Source of the DNA: G965203045 sp965203045
Lineage (GTDB): Bacteria; Pseudomonadota; Gammaproteobacteria; PS1; Pseudothioglobaceae
Assembly (NCBI GenBank): GCA_965203045.1
Contig: OZ241850.1
Span: 682,001 to 746,000 of the forward strand
Direction of reading: 5' to 3'
DNA: 64,000 nt
Below the pieces are notes generated by a model. That model ran no database searches. It was given only the letters and a program-made list of their open reading frames with translations, and was not told the DNA's origin. The position numbers were made by a program, and so were the translations under genes. Positions 1-8,527 of this stretch are shown here, in pieces. Positions within the stretch are counted from its first letter, which is position 1, and every line of letters begins with the position of its first letter.

Positions 1-37
1 TTCTGTGAAGTTCTAATTTAGAAAAGAAATTTAATCC

Positions 38-70
38 AAAAAACCCTCAGCCTAAAACTGGGGGTTTTTT
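38..70 (+). terminator. Rho-independent terminator of an upstream gene outside the window
   Basis: An A-rich 5' arm with AACCCTCAG pairs across a loop of about seven bases with CTGGGGGTT, including one T-G wobble, and is followed by a run of six T. This is a standard intrinsic terminator. It should end a plus-strand gene whose coding part lies left of base 1. The A run on the other side could also give weak termination on the minus strand, but no minus-strand gene reaches it here. Confidence 0.85.
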
Positions 71-142
71 ATTGCTTATTTTTATAGGTAGTTAGTAATC
101 TTATATATTAAAATAGTTAATTTTTAGACTAATATTAATGTT

Positions 143-1036
143 ATGAACAACAAAATTTTAATAACAACTATGCTTATTTGCGGATTTATTTTTTCCAGCG
201 CTAATGCAGAAGACACCTATATAAGCGGAGATTTTGGTATCAATTTTGCAAGTAGTTTAGATACTATGGGTAGTGATAATGATGTGCCGAGTCGGTGTGA
301 CGGACATATATTTGGCGCTAATGCTATTACTGATAATTGTCCCAGAGACCAAAGTAGTTGGCATAATGATTTTTCTAGCGCTAACGGATTTTTAGCATCA
401 CTTGCAATTGGCAAAAAATTTAGCGCTTTTAGAGCTGAATTGGAGTATTTTTATCGTAGTAGTGATTATGATGATACCTCACCAATTACCGCAGACGGCG
501 CTGATGTTGTTGCCAAAGTTGATGGTGAATTAGTTCGCGCCGAGGAAAGAATTGCCACTCTGAAAGCTCACAACATCTTTGTTAATGGTTATTATGATTT
601 TACCACTACTTCTAAATGGAAGCCTTATATTGGCGCTGGTGTTGGTATTGCAAAAACAGATATAGATTATTCTGGCGTTTTTGCTCGCAATACTGATGAA
701 AATGGTATTACCTCTTTACAAAGCACCCCACTTGCTGGGCGCGAAAATGAGCTAGCAGGGACTACCACTACCGAGAGTAATAGCCTTAATGATTCAATTT
801 GGGGATATCAATTAATAGGCGGGTTTGATTATGCTTTTGCCAAGCACCTAACTATTGGCATTAAAGCACGTTATGTTAAGTTTAATTCTTTTGAAGATGG
901 CGATACTTGGGACCAATTGCGTTCACACCCATCATCAATAGACCCTAATGACCCTAATTCTACTGTATCTTATAAATTTGAAACTGATGATATTGAATTC
1001 TCTGCGATAAGCCTTAATCTTAAATATGTTTTTTAA
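143..1036 (+). CDS. Outer-membrane beta-barrel protein with signal peptide
   Basis: This 297-residue protein starts with a clear signal peptide (hydrophobic residues about 5-20, cleavage after SANA near residue 22). The mature part looks like an eight-strand OMP beta-barrel of the OMP_b-brl / opacity-porin type. It has alternating aromatic strands (AELEYFYR, near residue 98), a glycine-rich strand YIGAGVGIA near residue 172, a GGFDYAF strand near 228, and a C-terminal strand ending LKYVF, the terminal-Phe signal for Bam-dependent insertion. The loops are long and polar. It stands alone, between a terminator and the convergent atpC. A two-codon ATG-TTA-TGA frame overlaps just before the start; I attach no function to it. 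The ligand or structural role is unknown. Confidence 0.8.
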   Translation: MNNKILITTMLICGFIFSSANAEDTYISGDFGINFASSLDTMGSDNDVPSRCDGHIFGANAITDNCPRDQSSWHNDFSSANGFLASLAIGKKFSAFRAELEYFYRSSDYDDTSPITADGADVVAKVDGELVRAEERIATLKAHNIFVNGYYDFTTTSKWKPYIGAGVGIAKTDIDYSGVFARNTDENGITSLQSTPLAGRENELAGTTTTESNSLNDSIWGYQLIGGFDYAFAKHLTIGIKARYVKFNSFEDGDTWDQLRSHPSSIDPNDPNSTVSYKFETDDIEFSAISLNLKYVF

Positions 1037-1055
1037 CTGGTAATATTTTTTTAAA

Positions 1056-1472
1056 TTAACGTCGTTTGCGCATATTTTCAATCATTTTAAGTTGTGCCAT
1101 TGCTTCTAAGAGGGCGGCTTTGGTAGAAGCTAGTTCTTGCTCTCCGCTGGCATTGTCCATCTCTTCTTGAGCTCTTTGTCTTGCCTCTAAGGCGCGTTTT
1201 TCATCTAAATCACGCGCTCTTATAGCAGTGTCAGAAAGCACAGTGACAGTATGGGGCTGCACCTCAACAATACCGCCAGAGATGAAAATATTCTCCTGCT
1301 TGTTATCAACATCCTCAACACGCACCTCACCTGGTCTTAACAAACTTAAAAATGGCGTATGTTTAGGTAAAACACCAATCTCACCCATTTTAGCAGGCAC
1401 AAAAACCCGTTTTGCCTCACCAGAATAAAGAGACTCGGTAGCGCTGACAATATCAACATGAATAGTGGACAT
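1056..1472 (-). CDS. atpC: ATP synthase F1 epsilon subunit
   Basis: The epsilon subunit belongs to the central stalk of F1, couples rotation of gamma to the c-ring and can inhibit ATP hydrolysis. The 138-residue length is normal. Residues 1-85 form the beta-sandwich, with the conserved ISGGIVEVQPHTVTVLSD stretch. Residues 90-135 form the Ala/Glu/Arg-rich helical hairpin (EKRALEARQRAQEEM). It is the last gene of the atp operon, but a small membrane-protein gene separates it from atpD, whereas atpD and atpC are normally adjacent. Transcription converges on the beta-barrel gene with only 19 bases between. Confidence 0.95.
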   Translation of the reverse strand: MSTIHVDIVSATESLYSGEAKRVFVPAKMGEIGVLPKHTPFLSLLRPGEVRVEDVDNKQENIFISGGIVEVQPHTVTVLSDTAIRARDLDEKRALEARQRAQEEMDNASGEQELASTKAALLEAMAQLKMIENMRKRR

Positions 1473-1474
1473 AA

Positions 1475-1798
1475 TTATTTATTAGCAAATAAAAGTTTTA
1501 ACACTGCCAATGAACCAACACTTATTACAAACACATTAACAAACAACCAAAAAGCAGCTGAAATCAGTATGTGCCCAAGCAGTATAGACAAAGCAGCGGT
1601 AAATAGCAGTATCGCTAATGTTGTAATTAGAGTATCAGAGGCGGCATTTTTAAGTAATGATACCGCCACAAATGTAGTGGCAATTATATTATAAATATCG
1701 GCTAATAACCAAGCCAGACTATTGTCTTTAAAAAACAACATGCCTATAATCGTTAGCCCAACTACAAATAGTAATAACAATGGTGGTATATTTTTCAT
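1475..1798 (-). CDS. Small integral membrane protein inserted between atpD and atpC
   Basis: I do not recognise this 107-residue protein. I start it at the ATG at 1798, just after the atpD stop, because an earlier start would overlap atpD and add a lysine-rich lead (KSKPKPKQ). It is nearly all hydrophobic: three or four membrane helices can be drawn at about residues 4-22, 30-50, 55-78 and 80-103, with very few charges and a C-terminal FANK. The gap to atpC is two bases, so it should be co-translated with the ATP synthase genes. It could be a membrane partner of the synthase or an unrelated passenger; sequence alone does not decide. Confidence 0.65.
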   Translation of the reverse strand: MKNIPPLLLLFVVGLTIIGMLFFKDNSLAWLLADIYNIIATTFVAVSLLKNAASDTLITTLAILLFTAALSILLGHILISAAFWLFVNVFVISVGSLAVLKLLFANK

Positions 1799-1799
1799 G

Positions 1800-3179
1800 C
1801 TAACTAGCTGCTTTGGTTTTGGCTTTGACTTCATCTATAGAACCAACCATATAAAAATCTTGTTCTGGTATGTGGTCTAACTCACCTGATAAAATTGCCT
1901 TAAAACCAGCAATGGTATCTTTAAGTGACACATACTTACCTGCCGAACCAGTAAATACCTCAGCTACGAAGAATGGTTGGGATAGAAAACGTTGAATTTT
2001 GCGGGCGCGATTTACTGATTTCTTATCTTCCTCACTAAGCTCATCCATGCCCAAAATAGCAATAATGTCCTTTAACTCTTTATAACGTTGCAAAATACCT
2101 TGCACACCGCGAGCAACATCGTAGTGCTCCTTACCAACTATTTGCGGGTCCAGCTGACGCGAGGTTGAATCTAGTGGATCTACCGCCGGATAAATACCCA
2201 ATTCTGCAATTTGCCTGCTCAGCACCACAGTTGCATCTAAATGGGCAAAAGTAGTTGCAGGAGAAGGGTCAGTTAAGTCATCAGCAGGGACATAAACTGC
2301 TTGGATTGAAGTAATAGAACCAGTTTTGGTAGAGGTAATGCGCTCTTGTAGTGCGCCCATCTCGCCTGCTAATGTAGGCTGATAACCCACCGCAGAGGGC
2401 ATGCGTCCCAATAATGCTGAAACTTCAGTACCAGCTAAGGTATAGCGGTAGATATTATCTACAAATAATAATACATCGCGACCTTCATCGCGAAAATATT
2501 CCGCCATAGTTAGTCCTGTCAGCGCCACCCGCAGGCGATTGCCCGGTGGCTCGTTCATCTGTCCATAAACCAGCGAGACTTTATCCAGCACATTAGACTC
2601 TTTCATCTCGTAGTAAAAGTCATTACCCTCACGAGTCCTCTCGCCAACCCCAGCAAAGACCGAATAACCCGAGTGCTCAATAGCAATATTACGAATAAGC
2701 TCCATCATATTAACAGTTTTACCAACGCCAGCACCACCAAATAAACCCACCTTACCACCTTTGGCAAAAGGGCAAACTAAATCAATAACCTTAATACCGG
2801 TTTCTAGTAATTCGGTTGCAGGTGATAATTCGTCATAAGGCGGGGCTTTACGGTGAATTTCCCAGCTATCTTTACTGCCAATAGCGCCTTTATTATCAAT
2901 TGGTTCACCCAAAACATTAACAATACGTCCTAAAGTTTTAGCCCCTACTGGTACTGTAATTGTTTTATTGGTATTTTCAACTTCAAGACCTCGTTTAAGC
3001 CCTTCAGAACTTCCCATTGCAATAGTGCGTACCACATTATCGCCCAATTGCTGCTGGACCTCCAAAGTAAGCTTAGTGGCACTAACAATTAAAGCGTCAT
3101 AAATCTTGGGAATGGCATCGCTTGGAAACTCAACATCAATCACCGCGCCAATAATTTGTGTAATTTTGCCTTTAGTCAC
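1800..3179 (-). CDS. atpD: ATP synthase F1 beta subunit
   Basis: This is the catalytic subunit of F1, which makes ATP from ADP and phosphate using proton flow. Length (459) is typical. The Walker A motif GGAGVGKT lies at residues 148-155, followed by GERTREGNDFYYEM with the catalytic Glu, the Walker B region LLFVDNIYRY, and the ALLGRMPSAVGYQPTL segment. The C-terminal part has the conserved ILGMDELSEEDK. It is followed by a small membrane-protein gene rather than atpC, and preceded by two small genes separating it from atpG. Confidence 0.98.
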   Translation of the reverse strand: MTKGKITQIIGAVIDVEFPSDAIPKIYDALIVSATKLTLEVQQQLGDNVVRTIAMGSSEGLKRGLEVENTNKTITVPVGAKTLGRIVNVLGEPIDNKGAIGSKDSWEIHRKAPPYDELSPATELLETGIKVIDLVCPFAKGGKVGLFGGAGVGKTVNMMELIRNIAIEHSGYSVFAGVGERTREGNDFYYEMKESNVLDKVSLVYGQMNEPPGNRLRVALTGLTMAEYFRDEGRDVLLFVDNIYRYTLAGTEVSALLGRMPSAVGYQPTLAGEMGALQERITSTKTGSITSIQAVYVPADDLTDPSPATTFAHLDATVVLSRQIAELGIYPAVDPLDSTSRQLDPQIVGKEHYDVARGVQGILQRYKELKDIIAILGMDELSEEDKKSVNRARKIQRFLSQPFFVAEVFTGSAGKYVSLKDTIAGFKAILSGELDHIPEQDFYMVGSIDEVKAKTKAAS

Positions 3180-3180
3180 A

Positions 3181-3384
3181 CTAACCTCCTAAATGGTATA
3201 TTTTCTTCATATTGTTAAGCCGTCCTTCTTCTGTTCCCAATGCTGGCGATAATGTGTATTCTGGTGTTTTTAATCCACCAAAAGAAGCGCGTCTTAACTC
3301 ATCTGATTCTTTAATTAATTGTATATCAATTTGCGGATTATTTTTTAATATCTCATTAATAACACGTTTTTTAATCTTAGTCAT
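3181..3384 (-). CDS. Small conserved-looking protein of unknown function in the atp operon
   Basis: This 67-residue ORF ends one base before the atpD start and has one of the best ribosome-binding sites in the window (AAGGAGGG, three bases before ATG). The first 30 residues are charged and probably helical (KKRVINEILKNNPQIDIQLIK); the rest contains FGGLKTPEYTLSP and ends LGG. From memory, small proteins with a similar EILKNNPQID...ELR pattern lie beside genes for ClpP-like serine proteinases, and the next ORF upstream resembles such a proteinase. That link is an inference. The strong RBS and tight packing argue that it is expressed. Confidence 0.55.
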   Translation of the reverse strand: MTKIKKRVINEILKNNPQIDIQLIKESDELRRASFGGLKTPEYTLSPALGTEEGRLNNMKKIYHLGG

Positions 3385-3386
3385 AA

Positions 3387-3395
3387 TCCCTCCTT
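3387..3395 (-). promoter_or_regulatory. Very strong Shine-Dalgarno sequence
   Basis: On the minus strand the bases AAGGAGGGA end three bases before the ATG at 3384. This is an unusually complete match to the 16S rRNA tail in a window where most starts have weak sites or rely on stop/start overlap. It supports the small 67-residue ORF as a translated gene. Confidence 0.75.
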
Positions 3396-3399
3396 TTTG

Positions 3400-3594
3400 T
3401 TAGAAATATTCCCTATTGTGAATAAACAAAGATATATTTTCATTTTGTATTTTTTCAACAGCTTTCTTAACGCCATTTTCTAGGTGAAGAATAATAGGTC
3501 CAAAAATAGACAGCACATCCCTATCTAATAAATTTTCAAGCTCAACAATTTGAGCATTAAGCTGGTTTCTTAAATGTTTAGTTAACTCACGCAT
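3400..3594 (-). CDS. Short ORF resembling the joined ends of a ClpP-like serine proteinase
   Basis: This 64-residue ORF starts two bases after the atpG stop. Residues 1-50 (including DRDVLSIFGPIILHLENGVK) resemble the N-terminus of the SDH_sah / ClpP-fold serine proteinase family, just before where a catalytic domain would begin. Residues 52-64 (ISLFIHNREYF) resemble the end of those proteins, from memory. The Ser and His active-site blocks are absent. I read it as an internally deleted proteinase gene that kept its start and stop, or as a small protein derived from one. The family link is recalled, not searched. A real, unrelated small gene is the alternative. Confidence 0.45.
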   Translation of the reverse strand: MRELTKHLRNQLNAQIVELENLLDRDVLSIFGPIILHLENGVKKAVEKIQNENISLFIHNREYF

Positions 3595-3596
3595 AT

Positions 3597-4457
3597 CTAA
3601 ACCGCAGCAGCGCCACCAACAATCTCAGAAATTTCTTGAGTAATAGCGGCTTGTCTTGCTTTGTTATAAATAAGTTCTAAGTTTTCTACCATCTCACCAG
3701 CGTTATCAGTGGCGCTTTGCATTGCTATCATTCTGGCAGATTGTTCACAAGCAATATTTTCTACCAAACCTTGATAAACCAATGTTTCAATAAAACGCAC
3801 TAATAAATCATTGAGCACAGTTTTAGCATTGGGTTCATAAATATAGTCCCACCGATGGTCCATACTATCTACTTCGCTGGGCTTCATCGGTAGCAGTTGG
3901 CTAATTTCGGGACGTTGGGTCATAGTATTAACATATAGATTATGTACCAAATACAGCACATCAATATTGCCGCTGTCAAATTTATCCAACATTACTTTAA
4001 TACTGCCAATCATATCATCAAAATGAGGGGTATCGCCTAAATCTGACAGACTAGAAACTAGTTTAAGTTTAGCGCTACCTGCAAATGAGATAGCCTTTTT
4101 GCCTATGGCGCAAACCTCAATACCAATCTTGGCAGATTCTTTAGCGCTCAGGTCATTTAGTAAGGTGCGCAATAGGTTGTTATTTAAGCCTCCACACAAA
4201 CCTCTATCACTGGTAATAATGATGTAGCCGACATTTTTAGGCACGCGCTCCAACATATAAGGGTGTCTAAACTCACTTCTAGCATAAGCCAAATGCCCAA
4301 TAATTTGCTTGATTTTATCAGCATAGGGACGTGAGGCTTGCATTTTTAATTGAGCTTTTTTCATCTTTGATGCCGCTACCATTTTCATAGCCGAGGTAAT
4401 CTTTTGAGTATTTTTAATACTGGTTATCTGGGTGCGAATTTCTTTACCTGCTGACAT
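3597..4457 (-). CDS. atpG: ATP synthase F1 gamma subunit
   Basis: Gamma is the rotating central shaft of F1. The protein is 286 residues, as usual. Both coiled-coil ends are conserved: the N-terminal helix with KNTQKITSAMKMVAASKM (about 16-33) and the C-terminal helix with AMQSATDNAGEM followed by the ITQEISEIVGGAAA tail. The middle Rossmann-like domain has the TSDRGLCGGLN segment. It follows atpA by three bases. Normally atpD comes next, but here two small ORFs intervene. Confidence 0.97.
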   Translation of the reverse strand: MSAGKEIRTQITSIKNTQKITSAMKMVAASKMKKAQLKMQASRPYADKIKQIIGHLAYARSEFRHPYMLERVPKNVGYIIITSDRGLCGGLNNNLLRTLLNDLSAKESAKIGIEVCAIGKKAISFAGSAKLKLVSSLSDLGDTPHFDDMIGSIKVMLDKFDSGNIDVLYLVHNLYVNTMTQRPEISQLLPMKPSEVDSMDHRWDYIYEPNAKTVLNDLLVRFIETLVYQGLVENIACEQSARMIAMQSATDNAGEMVENLELIYNKARQAAITQEISEIVGGAAAV

Positions 4458-4460
4458 AGC

Positions 4461-6002
4461 CTACCAAGTGTGATTTTTCTTAAAGTCTTTAATCGCTGAG
4501 CCTAATTGACTGGCAATATCATCATTATAATCACCAGATTTATTGATACTGCTAAGTAAATCAGCCTGATTACTTCTCATATAGTTTAGCAGCGCTTGTT
4601 CAAACGCCACTACATCATTTGTGTCAATATCATCTAAAAAGCCCTCATTTGCCGCATAAAGTCCAGTTGCCATCTCAGCAATAGTAAGCGGGGTGTATTG
4701 TCCTTGCTTCATCAACTCAGTTACCCTCAATCCGCGGTCAATTTGGGCTTTGGTCGCCTCATCTAAATCTGATGCAAACTGAGCAAAAGCCGCTAACTCG
4801 CGATATTGGGCTAAATCTAGGCGCACACCGCCACCAAGTTTTTTGATAATTTTAGCCTGAGCTGCGCCACCAACCCTAGATACCGACAAACCAGCATTAA
4901 TTGCTGGGCGAATGCCTGAGTTAAATAAATTAGTTTCTAAAAAGATTTGACCATCGGTAATAGAGATAACATTGGTAGGCACAAAAGCAGATACATCACC
5001 GGCTTGGGTTTCAATAATTGGTAGTGCGGTCAGCGAACCAGTTTTGTTTTTAACTTTGCCCTCTGTTGCTTTTTGAACAAAATCGGCATTTACTCTGGCA
5101 GCGCGTTCTAATAGCCTTGAATGCAAATAAAACACATCGCCTGGATATGCCTCACGCCCCGGAGGACGTCTTAATAATAACGATACTTGACGATACGCCC
5201 ACGCTTGCTTGGTAAGATCATCATAAACAATTAAAGCATCTTCTCCATTATCACGATAGTATTCTGCCATAGCGCAGCCGGCATAAGGGGCAATATACTG
5301 TAGCGCAGCTGAATCAGAAGCAGAAGCAGCAACAATAATAGTATTTTCCAAAGCATCATTTTCTTTGAGTTTATGAGCAACACTTGCAATAGAAGATGCC
5401 TTTTGTCCAATAGCAACATAAACACATTTAACATCGCTATCTCTTTGATTAATAATAGTATCAACAGCAACGGCGGTCTTGCCGGTCTGCCTATCGCCAA
5501 TAATCAACTCCCTCTGTCCACGACCAATAGGCACCATGGCATCTACCGCCTTAATCCCAGTTTGTAAGGGCTGGCTAACAGATTGCCTATCAATAACCCC
5601 CGGGGCGACAACCTCTAAAGGACGAGTGGCTGTTGTCTTGACTTTGCCTTGTCCGTCAATGGGTTTGCCTAAAGGATTTACCACCCTACCTTGCATACCT
5701 TTACCAACCGGGACCTCCATTACCCTGCCAGTGCAACTGACAACATCGCCTTCTGATATATGCTCATAGCTACCTAAAATCACCGCGCCAACTGAACCTT
5801 CCTCTAAATTAAGCGCCATACCAAAAGTATTGCTCGGAAACTCCAACATTTCACCAAACAAAGCATCAGAAAGGCCGTGAATACGCACGATACCATCGCT
5901 AACACTTACTACCGTGCCTTCAGTTTTAGACTCTGAACTAAAATCAAAACCCTCAATTTGTTTTTTAATTAAATCACTAATTTCAGAAGCATTTAATTGC
6001 AT
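4461..6002 (-). CDS. atpA: ATP synthase F1 alpha subunit
   Basis: Alpha is the non-catalytic nucleotide-binding subunit of F1, alternating with beta in the hexamer. The length of 513 is the family norm. GDRQTGKT (Walker A) is at residues 169-176, followed by CVYVAIGQKASSIA, the Walker B region EDALIVYDDLTKQAWAYRQ, and the arginine-finger region FNSGIRPAINAGLSVSRVGG. It starts nine bases after atpH. Several long open frames overlap it in other phases; they are shadows of its codon bias. Confidence 0.98.
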   Translation of the reverse strand: MQLNASEISDLIKKQIEGFDFSSESKTEGTVVSVSDGIVRIHGLSDALFGEMLEFPSNTFGMALNLEEGSVGAVILGSYEHISEGDVVSCTGRVMEVPVGKGMQGRVVNPLGKPIDGQGKVKTTATRPLEVVAPGVIDRQSVSQPLQTGIKAVDAMVPIGRGQRELIIGDRQTGKTAVAVDTIINQRDSDVKCVYVAIGQKASSIASVAHKLKENDALENTIIVAASASDSAALQYIAPYAGCAMAEYYRDNGEDALIVYDDLTKQAWAYRQVSLLLRRPPGREAYPGDVFYLHSRLLERAARVNADFVQKATEGKVKNKTGSLTALPIIETQAGDVSAFVPTNVISITDGQIFLETNLFNSGIRPAINAGLSVSRVGGAAQAKIIKKLGGGVRLDLAQYRELAAFAQFASDLDEATKAQIDRGLRVTELMKQGQYTPLTIAEMATGLYAANEGFLDDIDTNDVVAFEQALLNYMRSNQADLLSSINKSGDYNDDIASQLGSAIKDFKKNHTW

Positions 6003-6011
6003 AATATTCCT

Positions 6012-6545
6012 TTATTTACTTGATAAAATAGAACCCAACTTTTCTAATTTAGCGGCAATAGAATGGTTACGAACTTTGTCACCGCTACTAATTACCGCCC
6101 CAGCTAATAAGCTTGGTTTGGTTTTTATGTTTAAGTTAATGTTTTCTTTATATGTTTTTGCTAACTTTGTTCTCAAGCTATCAATCTCAGTTTTGGTTAA
6201 ATCATAAGCGGTGCTGATGTTTATTTGGGTGCTACTGGTGGTGATATTCTTAGTAAATAATTCTGTAATATAACAGCTGATAAAAAAGCGCTTATAATTA
6301 ATTAATAATTGCACAAACCTTTCTTGCTCAGCAGATAGGTCTTTATTTATAGCTTTTTCTAATAAAGTGGTAATAACCTTGTTTTTATCGGCTTTGTTTA
6401 ACTTTGGTGATGCAAGTAGTAGTTTTATGGTTTCGTTTTCACTTAAATCAGTAGCAGCTTTTAATAATAATAGCCAACCTTGCTTATCAGTTTTAAGCGC
6501 TGATAAAGCATTGGCATAAGGTTTGGCAATAGCGCTGATTTCCAT
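6012..6545 (-). CDS. atpH: ATP synthase F1 delta subunit
   Basis: Delta clamps the peripheral stalk (b subunits) to the top of F1. The protein has 177 residues. The family pattern is visible: an N-terminal helical domain beginning ISAIAKPYANALSAL and a C-terminal part with KTKPSLLAGAVISSGD, equivalent to the conserved PxLIGGxVIxxGD, ending near LEKLGSIL. It lies between atpF (three-base gap) and atpA, the normal place. Confidence 0.95.
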   Translation of the reverse strand: MEISAIAKPYANALSALKTDKQGWLLLLKAATDLSENETIKLLLASPKLNKADKNKVITTLLEKAINKDLSAEQERFVQLLINYKRFFISCYITELFTKNITTSSTQINISTAYDLTKTEIDSLRTKLAKTYKENINLNIKTKPSLLAGAVISSGDKVRNHSIAAKLEKLGSILSSK

Positions 6546-6548
6546 AAT

Positions 6549-7022
6549 TTATGATAATGATGAGCTAAGCTCATCTAGGGTTTTTTGATGAGCTTTTTTA
6601 TCCACTTCACGCGCTAAAATTTTACCTACTCCAAGCATAACTAAACCAGAAACTTGGGTTTGCAATTCGCCTTTTACTCGACTGATTTCACGTTTAATAT
6701 CATCATTAGCGTTTGCTTTAATCTTACCAGCTTCAGCTAGTGCTACTTCCTTTGCCTCGCCGATTAAATCGTTTGCCTGTTTCTGGGCATTAGTTATAAT
6801 TTCGCTAGCTTGCGACCTAGATTTATCCAATAGTGATTGGGATTCTTTTTCTGCTTCTTTTTGTTCAACTTGGGCTCTTTGGGCAACAATTAAACCTTCC
6901 TCAATACGTTTTTGTCGCGCGCGCATAATAGCGGACAATGGCTTGTAGAGCAATTTGTTAATTAAGATAACAAATATGGCAAAAGCAATAATTTGAATAA
7001 TTAGGGTAACAGTAATATTCAT
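6549..7022 (-). CDS. atpF: ATP synthase Fo b subunit
   Basis: The b subunit forms the peripheral stalk that holds F1 still while the c-ring turns. It has one N-terminal membrane helix (about residues 5-24), then a long charged helix rich in Ala, Glu, Gln and Lys (about 30-130) typical of the b dimer coiled coil. The length of 157 matches enterobacterial AtpF (156). It follows atpE by 12 bases. Confidence 0.96.
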   Translation of the reverse strand: MNITVTLIIQIIAFAIFVILINKLLYKPLSAIMRARQKRIEEGLIVAQRAQVEQKEAEKESQSLLDKSRSQASEIITNAQKQANDLIGEAKEVALAEAGKIKANANDDIKREISRVKGELQTQVSGLVMLGVGKILAREVDKKAHQKTLDELSSSLS

Positions 7023-7034
7023 TTACAAACCTCT

Positions 7035-7316
7035 CTAACCAATAGCAGATAGTGCCGCCCCAATAAATGGATTAGCAAACAGAAACCACATCGCAAATGC
7101 CAGAATAATAAATGGAAAAGATTCCATTAAACCAGCAAAAATAAACATATTGGTCATTAATTCCGGCTTCATTTCCGGCTGGCGGGCGATACCCTCTAAA
7201 GTTTTAGCGCAAATCAAGCCCCAGCCAATCGCAGAACCTAAACCAGCTGCTGCTAAAATTACACCAACACCAACTGCGGTGTAAGCATAAATTATTACAA
7301 TCATATTTGCATCCAT
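7035..7316 (-). CDS. atpE: ATP synthase Fo c subunit (c-ring)
   Basis: Subunit c forms the proton-driven rotor ring. The 93-residue protein is two membrane helices around the polar loop with ARQPEM (near 44-49). The essential carboxylate is the Glu in GLMESFPF on helix two, in place of the Asp of E. coli. The first helix carries a tryptophan where sodium-coupled c subunits have glutamine, so protons are the expected ion (inference by alignment in my head). It is slightly longer than the E. coli protein (79) because of extra residues at both ends. Confidence 0.96.
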   Translation of the reverse strand: MDANMIVIIYAYTAVGVGVILAAAGLGSAIGWGLICAKTLEGIARQPEMKPELMTNMFIFAGLMESFPFIILAFAMWFLFANPFIGAALSAIG

Positions 7317-7342
7317 TTTTTGCTCCTTTTTAATATTTAATA

Positions 7343-8131
7343 CTAATGTTTGCTAGTTGCCATGCCTAAATAAACAATGGTTAGCACCATAAAGATAAAT
7401 GCTTGCAGGGTAATGACTAATAGGTGAAATAATAACCATACCAAATCCAGTAATGCTTGTAGAGGATACCAAATCAACAAAGCCGCGCCAAAAGTAGCGG
7501 CACCGCCAATTAAAGCAATCAATAAAAATACCAATTCGCCAGCAAATAAATTACCAAATAGCCTCAAACCCAAACTAAGCGGCTTGGCTAATTCCTCAAT
7601 GGCGGTCATAACAATATTAGCTGGAACCGCTTTTTTACCAAACGGGTGAAACAAAAACACTTTAATATAGCCAATTAAACCTTTGTGTTTGATATTATAA
7701 TATAGCACCAATAAAAACACACTAAACGACATCGCAAAAGTCATATTAATATCAGTAGTTGGCACTGCTTTTAGGTAATGAATACCGACAAAGCTTGCTA
7801 AAACTGGCAATAAATCCACCGGAACTAAATCCATAAAATTCATTAACCATACCCAAGTAAAAATAGCCAAAGATAGCGGAGCAATAATAGGGTTGCTGCC
7901 GGGAAAGGTGTCTTTTATCTGATTATCAACAAATTCTAAAATAGTCTCTACAAAATTTTGTAACCCGGCGGGAACACCATATTTAGCAGTAAGAACAACG
8001 CGATAACCAATAATCAAAATCAGCAATGCCAATAATACTGAAATAACGATAGTATCTAAGTTAATAGTCCAAAAACCCTGACCTACAGTCAGATTAGTTA
8101 GGTGGTGTTGAATATATTCAACCGTTGTCAT
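7343..8131 (-). CDS. atpB: ATP synthase Fo a subunit
   Basis: Subunit a provides the two half-channels for protons and faces the c-ring. The 262-residue protein has five or six hydrophobic helices. The key block KPLSLGLRLFGNLFAGE contains the essential Arg, and the last helix has the conserved LQAFIFMVLTIVYLGMA. Its start overlaps the end of atpI by 14 bases, so the two are translationally coupled. Confidence 0.97.
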   Translation of the reverse strand: MTTVEYIQHHLTNLTVGQGFWTINLDTIVISVLLALLILIIGYRVVLTAKYGVPAGLQNFVETILEFVDNQIKDTFPGSNPIIAPLSLAIFTWVWLMNFMDLVPVDLLPVLASFVGIHYLKAVPTTDINMTFAMSFSVFLLVLYYNIKHKGLIGYIKVFLFHPFGKKAVPANIVMTAIEELAKPLSLGLRLFGNLFAGELVFLLIALIGGAATFGAALLIWYPLQALLDLVWLLFHLLVITLQAFIFMVLTIVYLGMATSKH

Positions 8132-8489
8132 ATATTATATTTAAACCAAAATTTACCAGCGCTGCTGTTAAGTGCAAACCTGCAAAAGAAATCAGCATCG
8201 GCAGAGCTGCTAAATTTAACCATTTAATTCCCAAATAAAACAAAGCCCCAATCATTACAAAACGCACTCCACCAAATCCAAATGCCAGCGCTATTGCTGC
8301 TTTGGGATTTTTAGTAGCAATCCTACTTGCTATTATTGATACTATAAGCACCACTGCTGCATTGCTAAGTGATACTAATACACCATAGGCAATAGAATTG
8401 CAGGCTATTATACAATATTCAAAAAACAAAAGTATAAAAAATAGTGGGATAATTAATAATAATTGTATTGATAAAATATTAAGTTTCAT
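8118..8489 (-). CDS. atpI: ATP synthase accessory protein I
   Basis: AtpI is a small membrane protein that helps c-ring assembly and is encoded first in most atp operons. This 123-residue ORF has four hydrophobic helices and sits directly before atpB with a 14-base overlap. Sequence conservation in the family is low, so the name rests mainly on position, length and topology. Only 38 bases separate it from recN on the same strand; no convincing promoter is visible there, so the atp genes may be read partly from the nadK-recN transcript. Confidence 0.8.
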   Translation of the reverse strand: MKLNILSIQLLLIIPLFFILLFFEYCIIACNSIAYGVLVSLSNAAVVLIVSIIASRIATKNPKAAIALAFGFGGVRFVMIGALFYLGIKWLNLAALPMLISFAGLHLTAALVNFGLNIIYDNG

Positions 8490-8527
8490 AAAGTAAAATT
8501 CATTTAACAGGCAAGACTTGTCAGAAA

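Noticed and set aside
217..414. Minus-strand frame opposite the first beta-barrel gene
   Set aside because: Antisense to a gene with signal peptide and typical C-terminus; no RBS and no recognisable sequence.
5231..5500. Leucine-rich minus-strand open frame and overlapping plus-strand frames in atpA
   Set aside because: They are out-of-phase shadows of a strongly conserved atpA segment; their composition is low in complexity and no RBS fits.
7035..7316. Sodium-coupled c-ring because of Glu-Ser in helix two
   Set aside because: The Gln on helix one needed for sodium is replaced by Trp, so proton coupling is more likely.
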